Origin: Brasilonema sp. CT11
GTDB taxonomy: Bacteria; Cyanobacteriota; Cyanobacteriia; Cyanobacteriales; Nostocaceae
Direction: 5' to 3'
Assembly: GCF_017982655.1 (NCBI RefSeq)
Contig: NZ_JABXYX010000038.1
Location: 1-62,392, forward strand
Length of the DNA: 62,392 bases
Positions 57,375 through 62,392 of the stretch are shown here, piece after piece (position 1 is the stretch's first letter; the number at the start of each line of letters is the position of its first letter). A program made the position numbers and the translations under genes. The notes below the pieces were generated by a model. It was not told the DNA's origin. It saw only the letters and a program-made list of their open reading frames with translations, and ran no database searches.

Positions 57375-58133
57375 ATGCAAAACAACATAAGAAAATTTGT
57401 TTCCCCAGGTTTATTAGGAGTTCCCATTATTGGCGCACTTGTGTTGGTTGGCTTGGTTGTCAATAGCCCTAAACCAGTAATCAGTAATCAGCTTGCATAT
57501 ATTGACCAATCAGCTGAGTCGGCTTACGATTCTGGATTACCAACTTACACTTGGTTGCACCAAAATTCTTCTGATGCCTCTTCTATGCCCTCTGAATTAA
57601 CTGCACAGAAAGAAACCCGACTGCGTAAAGCACTTGCCAAATCGGTTACTATTCCAACTCATGTCACCAAATCAAATGGTTTGGAAGCAGCCACAACTAC
57701 AGTCGCAATTGCACAACCCCAAACACCCATCAAAACTGCCAGTATTTCGCCAACGACAGCCAGCTTTCCTCAACAAGATGGCGTTTACCTCTACGGTCAA
57801 TCACCCAAGTCTGGTCAACTGGGGCAAGGATATATCATATTTGAAAAGCACCAGAACAAGGTGATAGGTGCGTTATACATGCCCAGTTCTGACTTTAGTT
57901 GTTTTAATGGCACACTCCGTCCCTCTGGAGAGTTGGCAATGACAGTAAATGGTTACCCAGGTGATGAAAGCCCAACTCAAGTGGCAGCAAACAATACATT
58001 ACCTAAGGTCAAAGATGATGAGTCAAGCACCTATGCTCACTCTGTGACGTTGCAAGATTATAATCAGATAAATAATATTAGTAGTAGCGATCGCCAAGTT
58101 TTACAAGCCTGTCAGGCAAATGTTCAACAGTGA
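57375..58133 (+). CDS. Conserved-looking secreted or membrane-anchored protein of unknown function
   Basis: 252 aa. A hydrophobic segment near the start (LLGVPIIGALVLVGLVV, about residues 13-30) is an uncleaved anchor or signal peptide. Residues 40-135 are low complexity (Ser, Thr, Ala, Gln). The C-terminal half has a compact domain: DGVYLYGQSPKSGQLGQGYI, FEKHQNKVIGALYMPSSDFS and CFNGTLRPSGELAMTV, probably beta-rich, with a Cys near residue 180 and another (LQACQANVQQ) at the very end. I recognise the domain as recurrent in cyanobacteria but know no function. Well expressed by its ribosome binding site; single-gene unit. Confidence 0.8.
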   Translation: MQNNIRKFVSPGLLGVPIIGALVLVGLVVNSPKPVISNQLAYIDQSAESAYDSGLPTYTWLHQNSSDASSMPSELTAQKETRLRKALAKSVTIPTHVTKSNGLEAATTTVAIAQPQTPIKTASISPTTASFPQQDGVYLYGQSPKSGQLGQGYIIFEKHQNKVIGALYMPSSDFSCFNGTLRPSGELAMTVNGYPGDESPTQVAANNTLPKVKDDESSTYAHSVTLQDYNQINNISSSDRQVLQACQANVQQ

Positions 58134-58181
58134 GGAGTCAGGAGGTGAGAATACAACTCCTAACTCCTCACTTAGCACTTG

Positions 58182-58844
58182 TTAATACTCAATTCCTGGT
58201 TGCGCCTTAATACCCTGATCTCGGAAGGGATGTTTGACTAAAGTCATTTCCGTTACTAAGTCAGCCCGTGAAATCAATGCCGCAGGTGCACCTCTGCCTG
58301 TGAGAATAACATGATTGTTAAGTGGCTTTTGAGCTAGCCCAGCTAAAACTTCATCAACTTGTAAGTAACCAAGTTTAAGAGCAATATTAATTTCATCCAA
58401 CAGCACCAGTTTAAACTGTGGATTGCGGATATATTCTAATGCTTTTTGCCAAGCGGCTATGGCTTTTTCAATATCGCGATCGCGATCCTGAGTATCCCAA
58501 GTGAAGCCTTCCCCCATAGCATGAAATTCTAATAAATCATTTTGCCAAATACTGAAAACTCTTTTTTCTGCGGGTTCCCAGGCTCCTTTGATAAATTGGA
58601 TAATAGCAACTTTATACCCGTGACCAAGCGCCCGCAACACCATACCTAGTGCCGCTGTGGTTTTTCCCTTACCATTACCAGTATGAACAACAATTAACCC
58701 TTTTTCGTTAGATGCATTTTTGATTCGCATCTCCTGGACTTCTTGGCGTCGCTGCATCTTTTTACGGTACTGTTCTGAGTTGAGGGAGGAATTTTCCCCA
58801 ACCGCACTTACATTAGTAGTTGTCCAAGTTTCATCGGTTTGCAT
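58182..58844 (-). CDS. cobO: Cob(I)yrinic acid a,c-diamide adenosyltransferase
   Basis: 220 aa from the ATG at 58844 (a TTG at 58889 is also open). Transfers the 5'-deoxyadenosyl group of ATP to cobalt in the corrinoid pathway. P-loop VHTGNGKGKTTAALGMVLRA, IIQFIKGAW, LVLLDEINIALKLGYL, VILTGRGAPAALI and the C-terminal DLVTEM..GIKAQPGIEY are all diagnostic of the CobO/BtuR type. No cobalamin riboswitch was recognised upstream and no other corrinoid genes are adjacent. Confidence 0.96.
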   Translation of the reverse strand: MQTDETWTTTNVSAVGENSSLNSEQYRKKMQRRQEVQEMRIKNASNEKGLIVVHTGNGKGKTTAALGMVLRALGHGYKVAIIQFIKGAWEPAEKRVFSIWQNDLLEFHAMGEGFTWDTQDRDRDIEKAIAAWQKALEYIRNPQFKLVLLDEINIALKLGYLQVDEVLAGLAQKPLNNHVILTGRGAPAALISRADLVTEMTLVKHPFRDQGIKAQPGIEY

Positions 58845-59061
58845 AGCGCTGGCGTTCAGTTTAGTGTAATTATTACAAGGCTTTATCAAAAATCCGTTGA
58901 TTAAAATGTTAAATCAATCATAAAAATATAAGAAATAGGTAAAAAATACAGGATATTCCTCTATCAGGCTACAAGTAGGAGAGTGAGAACCTTTACCACC
59001 TCTGCTAAGCGAGGAATATGATCAACCAGAACACTTCGTTTACAGCAACTGCGGCTCAATT

Positions 59062-59583
59062 ATGGAAAATAGAGTTTCCGTTATCCAAGGGGACATTACC
59101 CACCTACAGGTAGATGCTATTGTGAATGCTGCCAATAATTCCTTACTAGGAGGCGGTGGTGTTGATGGCGCAATACATCGTGTAGCCGGACCAGAACTTT
59201 TGGAGGAGTGTCGCAAGTTACACGGATGTTATACTGGTCAAGCAAAGATAACTAAAGGTTATCATCTTCCAGCCAAGTGGGTGATTCACACTGTAGGTCC
59301 AGTGTGGGAAGGTGGAAATTCTGGAGAAGATGAGTTGTTGGCACAATGTTATCGCAATAGTCTAGCCTTAGCAGTACAAAACGGAATAAAAACTATTGCT
59401 TTTCCAGCCATTAGCATAGGCGCATATCGTTTTCCACTAGAACGTGCTACTAAAATAGCCGTCAATGAAGTTAACAAATTTTTACACAGCAATAACTCTC
59501 TCGAACAAATCATATTCGTGTGTTTTGGGCAAAATGCCTACAATTACTACTTGCAGGTGGTGCAAGAAATAATTCAAAGCTAG
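59062..59583 (+). CDS. Macrodomain protein, O-acetyl-ADP-ribose deacetylase (YmdB-like)
   Basis: 173 aa, a single macrodomain. ADP-ribose-binding motifs: [22 protein letters not shown] (here read as [11 protein letters not shown] followed by [11 protein letters not shown]), [17 protein letters not shown] and [13 protein letters not shown]. The catalytic Asn of NAANN and the Asp of GGVDGAI, which deacetylating MacroD-type enzymes use, are present. It removes ADP-ribose-linked groups from metabolites or proteins in the cytoplasm. It stands 57 bp before the deoxyhypusine-synthase-like gene on the same strand. Confidence 0.94.
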   Translation: MENRVSVIQGDITHLQVDAIVNAANNSLLGGGGVDGAIHRVAGPELLEECRKLHGCYTGQAKITKGYHLPAKWVIHTVGPVWEGGNSGEDELLAQCYRNSLALAVQNGIKTIAFPAISIGAYRFPLERATKIAVNEVNKFLHSNNSLEQIIFVCFGQNAYNYYLQVVQEIIQS

Positions 59584-59640
59584 GTAGGATTGTATGCTGT
59601 CTGTTGATTCAGATTTTGAGCGTGAATAGGACTACCACAA

Positions 59641-60831
59641 ATGTCAAAACAGCGGGGTAAAAAAATCGCACCTGTACCGATGTCAACTGATATCGGGGTT
59701 GTCGATTTGATTGATAATTACTTCACAGCATACAATTCAGCACGATTGCGGGAAATATGTCATCTCCTGAGTCGAGATGTATTCAAAGAAGACGTGACGG
59801 TAGGAGTTAGCCTTTCTGGTGCGATGACACCAGCAGGATTCGGAGTTTCTCTGCTAGCACCGCTTATCCGCAACGGATTTATTGATTGGATTATTAGTAC
59901 TGGTGCTAATCTTTATCATGATATGCACTATGGGCTAGGTTTTGAACTGTTTGCTGGTAATCCATTTTTGAATGATGTTAAGCTGCGCCAGGAAGGTACT
60001 ATCCGCATTTATGACATTATCTTTGGCTACGATGTCCTGCTGGAAACAGATGCTTTCATCCGTAAAATTTTGCAAGCAGAACCATTCCAAAAACGGATGG
60101 GAACTGCTGAATTTCATAATTTACTAGGCAAGTACGTCCGAGAGGTAGAAAAGCAATTGGGGGTTAAGCATTCCTGTCTACTAGCGACCGCTTATGAGTG
60201 TGGAGTACCGATTTACACATCTTCCCCTGGTGATAGTTCTATTGGTATGAACGTTGCCGCATTGTCACTGGAAGGATCTCCGCTGATCTTAGATACTTCT
60301 ATTGATGTAAACGAGACAGCAGCCATTGCCTACAGTGCAAGAGAAACAGGAGGCAAAAGTGCAGCTGTGATTATTGGTGGCGGCAGTCCTAAAAACTTTT
60401 TGCTACAAACACAACCGCAGATTCACGAAGTCTTAGGGCTAGAAGAACGAGGACACGATTACTTTGTCCAATTTACCGATGCCCGTCCAGATACTGGTGG
60501 GTTATCCGGAGCCACACCCTCGGAAGCTGTCAGTTGGGGTAAAATTGATCCAAATGAATTACCTAGCACAATAGTTTGTTATACCGACAGCACAATTGCA
60601 TTACCGTTAGTCACAGCTTACGCCCTAAACCAATGTCAGCCTTGTTCTCTCAAGCGGTTGTATGACAAACGAGAACAAATGCTAGACAAGCTGCGAACAG
60701 ATTATTTAGCAGCGAAAACTCAATCAGTTGATGAAATACCTGTTGCTGTGGCTCAAAGCACATCTTCTCAAGAAGTCGCAACGTCTCCTATAGGCAGGCT
60801 TATTCCTAATACAGGAGGCACAGAGTCGTAG
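59641..60831 (+). CDS. Deoxyhypusine-synthase-family protein (probable homospermidine synthase-like enzyme)
   Basis: 396 aa NAD-dependent Rossmann-like enzyme. The segment SEAVSWGKI aligns with the active-site lysine region of deoxyhypusine synthase, giving Lys301. Also visible are [24 protein letters not shown] and [10 protein letters not shown] (nucleotide binding). Bacteria lack eIF5A, so bacterial members usually make homospermidine or related polyamines from spermidine or putrescine rather than deoxyhypusine. Homospermidine is abundant in filamentous cyanobacteria, which supports that role. Variable polar C-terminus of about 45 residues. Confidence 0.9.
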   Translation: MSKQRGKKIAPVPMSTDIGVVDLIDNYFTAYNSARLREICHLLSRDVFKEDVTVGVSLSGAMTPAGFGVSLLAPLIRNGFIDWIISTGANLYHDMHYGLGFELFAGNPFLNDVKLRQEGTIRIYDIIFGYDVLLETDAFIRKILQAEPFQKRMGTAEFHNLLGKYVREVEKQLGVKHSCLLATAYECGVPIYTSSPGDSSIGMNVAALSLEGSPLILDTSIDVNETAAIAYSARETGGKSAAVIIGGGSPKNFLLQTQPQIHEVLGLEERGHDYFVQFTDARPDTGGLSGATPSEAVSWGKIDPNELPSTIVCYTDSTIALPLVTAYALNQCQPCSLKRLYDKREQMLDKLRTDYLAAKTQSVDEIPVAVAQSTSSQEVATSPIGRLIPNTGGTES

Positions 60832-61303
60832 GAGAAGATGGGAAGATGAGGGAGTGAGCAAGTCAGAGAGAGTAAAATTCCCCTTACTCCTAAGAAACAC
60901 AGGGGTGTAGGGGTGTAGGGGAAAAAGGTGTTTCTTTGATATTTTGCTAGCTGCGAAGCCGCTAGTTGGAGGCTAAGATCTTGCACCTCACCGATAGTAT
61001 GCCTTGAACTCAAATTCAAGGCTAATAACCCAAGTCCGTTAAAACGGAACGGCACATGCTTCAAGTCGGGAAACCCGAACGCCAGATACCTACGGAGGGA
61101 AACCCTCCTGCAGTACTGGCTCCCCAACGCAGTGCCTCCTCAAAAACTTACCCAGTCCGTTTTAACGGACTTGAACTTTGAGCCAAGAAATTTATTTCTT
61201 GGCGGACGAAAGTTATGGTGCAAGATCTGAGCTTCTCCTCCTTGTCCCTTACTTCTCTCAACTCAGCTCGCTCCATAATAAAACTCTCAACCTACCAAGA
61301 CCA
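60832..61303. repeat. Cluster of palindromic repeats before the VOC gene
   Basis: aggggtgtaggggtgtagggg (60901-60921, STRR-like), gtccgttaaaacggaac (about 61036-61052), a dispersed module with ggagggaaaccctcc (61094-61108), the palindrome gtccgttttaacggac (61155-61170) and ccaagaaatttatttcttgg (61183-61202). An upstream TTG extension of the VOC frame into this area is not a real start. Confidence 0.75.
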
Positions 61304-61663
61304 ATGCAGATTACTCAGTGTCTTCACACAGCCATTCTTGTCACGGATCTAGAACGAGCCGAACATTTCTATACAAAGGTGCTAGGATTACCCAAAATAG
61401 AGCGCTCTCTGAAATATGCTGGCGCTTGGTATCAAGTTGGGAATCATCAAATTCACCTGATAGCTGCTCAGGGAGTCCCCACTGAGGAGCAAAACGAAAA
61501 ATGGGGGCGCAATCCCCACGTTGCATTCTCAGTTGCTGACTTAGACGCAGCCAAACAACAACTCCAAGATAACAACTGCTTCATTCAACCCAGCGCCTCC
61601 GGACGCCCAGCCCTCTTCACCAAAGATCCTGATGGGAATATTGTTGAACTCAGTCAGCAGTGA
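61304..61663 (+). CDS. VOC (glyoxalase/bleomycin-resistance) superfamily protein
   Basis: 119 aa from the ATG at 61304, giving the usual start MQITQCLHTAILVTDLERAE. It has the two beta-alpha-beta-beta-beta modules of the family: FYTKVLGLP..AWYQVGNHQIHLI and HVAFSVADLDAAKQQL..ALFTKDPDGNIVEL. Metal ligands are likely His (LHTAI), His (NHQIHLI), His (PHVAF) and Glu (IVELSQ). Function within the superfamily (lyase, dioxygenase or binding protein) cannot be assigned. Confidence 0.9.
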   Translation: MQITQCLHTAILVTDLERAEHFYTKVLGLPKIERSLKYAGAWYQVGNHQIHLIAAQGVPTEEQNEKWGRNPHVAFSVADLDAAKQQLQDNNCFIQPSASGRPALFTKDPDGNIVELSQQ

Positions 61664-61891
61664 GGTGGAAAAGTGGAGAAGTACGAGGGGGGCTATTTTA
61701 TCTATTTACCCCCTTTTTAAGGCGATCGCCGCAGGCGTTGTGATCTTTATCCGAACCGTATTGAATGGCGATCGCCTACGGCAGAGTTATGTTTTGGTGC
61801 GAGATGTGTGTACACGGTAGCTTGCTAAGGAGAGGGGTGCGGTATCAGGGCGGGGAGAGGTCATACCCATGAATCCAACGCGCGTGTGACC
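61664..61891. other. Short repeat-bearing intergenic region
   Basis: Contains two gcgatcgcc-centred segments (ggcgatcgccgcaggcg, ggcgatcgcctacggc) and no gene. Confidence 0.5.
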
Positions 61892-62264
61892 TCACCCCGG
61901 CTTTGGCTTACGCCAAAACCTCCCACCTGTACCAATGATTTGCACATCTTGGGCATCAACAGTCAAACTACCCGCCTTGCCCGCACCGAAAGTGGCAGCT
62001 TGTACCTGTGCCCCATCTCGCACTAACAAGGTATTAGTTTTGATCGTAAGATTTCCCGCATCCCCTGTTAAGTTATCCGCTGCAGAAGCAAACAAGCCAC
62101 TAGCAAACTGACGATTAGGGCTTCTACCAATCACTTGCACATCTTGGGCATCAACGCTCAAATTTCCCCCGTTGCCCGCAGCTTTAGTGAGAGTAGTTAC
62201 CTGTGCCCCATCTCGCACTAGCAAGGTATTAGTTTTGATTGTCAAATCACCCGCATCTCCTGTT
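61892..62264 (-). pseudogene. Remnant of a two-partner-secretion exoprotein (filamentous haemagglutinin-like)
   Basis: About 124 codons of tandem beta-helix repeats: GDAGNLTIKTNTLLVRDGAQV recurs with SVDAQDVQVIG and LTVDAQDVQIIG. Members of this family are very large surface proteins; this piece has neither an N-terminal secretion domain nor a normal end. The minus-strand stop falls in unrelated repeat DNA (RFWRKPKPG), and the 5' side is cut by the insertion sequence starting at 62265. The normal repeat continues aagttatcc after cctgtt, as at 62069-62083; here the IS end follows. Confidence 0.8.
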
Positions 62265-62392
62265 GATACTAAGTTGCAGTCAAATGTGGTAGGGTATAAA
62301 AAGGGATTACGAAAACAGACGTGAAATCCAACGGGTGGATATGGGTCAAGTCACGCAAGCCTTTCCTCATGTAGACTTAGAGACGGTTAAGC
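62265..62392 (+). mobile_element. 5' end of an insertion sequence (partial, runs off right edge)
   Basis: Begins with gatactaagttgcagtcaaa (62265-62284), the same terminal repeat as the MITE at 1119-1222. It is followed by a promoter-like AT-rich stretch and the start of a transposase gene. It interrupts the exoprotein gene exactly between cctgtt and the expected aagttatcc. Confidence 0.75.
62335..62392 (+). CDS. N-terminus of a transposase (partial)
   Basis: GTG at 62335 or ATG at 62341 opens MGQVTQAFPHVDLETVK, which runs to the window edge. The sequence fits the start of IS630-like cyanobacterial transposases with an N-terminal helix-turn-helix, but only 17-19 codons are visible, so the family is provisional. 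Confidence 0.5.
   Translation, partial: MDMGQVTQAFPHVDLETVK

Overview
The window is a piece of chromosome from a filamentous (Nostocales-type) cyanobacterium. The evidence is the very frequent HIP1 octamer gcgatcgc, a Psb28-2 photosystem II factor, a group 2 sigma factor typical of cyanobacteria, AMIN-domain TonB receptors, zinc-ribbon Ser/Thr kinases, short tandemly repeated repetitive (STRR) heptamers, and many hairpin repeats and MITEs. No rRNA, tRNA or CRISPR array was seen.

Layout. (1) 1-4830, minus strand: three genes joined by two ATGA start/stop overlaps. They encode an EAD1 + VMAP-C protein, a MoxR AAA+ ATPase and a degenerate vWA/SAV_2336-like protein with a TPR array that runs off the left edge. 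This is the architecture of a vWA-MoxR-VMAP ternary conflict system. (2) 5.2-8.6 kb: Hsp20 and a STAND-type NTPase with a membrane segment and a Pro/Thr-rich tail. (3) 8.6-14.5 kb: metabolism, with an HdrB-like CCG protein, acpP, fabF and transketolase. (4) 14.8-18.5 kb: an AAA ATPase plus subtilase pair resembling the IetAS anti-phage system. (5) 18.6-26.6 kb, signalling: an MHYT-GAF-LOV-HAMP-MCP receptor, an OmpA-like protein, a potassium channel with a zinc ribbon, a deaminase, and a NarL-type two-component pair beside a Spy/CpxP-like protein. (6) 27-32 kb: TrmJ, a beta-lactamase-fold protein, Psb28-2 and DprA.

(7) 32.5-38.5 kb: an iron/metal uptake module of AraC (PchR-like) regulator, TonB receptor, PepSY membrane protein and a FurB/Zur-type regulator with a Zur-box-like site directly before its start codon. 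A second receptor + PepSY pair lies inverted at 50.2-54.2 kb and is clearly paralogous. (8) 38.6-50.1 kb: two tandem Ser/Thr kinases, a PaaK-like ligase, an Rpn-type nuclease with a duplicated 3' end, a fasciclin protein, a GST and a HerA-like ATPase. (9) 54.3-62.4 kb: a decayed gene, a group 2 sigma factor, a secreted protein, cobO, a macrodomain protein, a deoxyhypusine-synthase-family enzyme, a VOC protein, and a two-partner-secretion exoprotein remnant cut by an insertion sequence at the right edge.

A recurring theme is repetitive DNA inside reading frames. Palindromic elements contribute residues to the IetA-like ATPase, the STAND NTPase, one TonB receptor and the C-terminus of one PepSY protein. 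A MITE lies in frame inside the vWA-like conflict gene and shares its terminal repeat with the insertion sequence at the right edge. A separate MITE family has 13-bp terminal inverted repeats and 5-bp target duplications at two sites.
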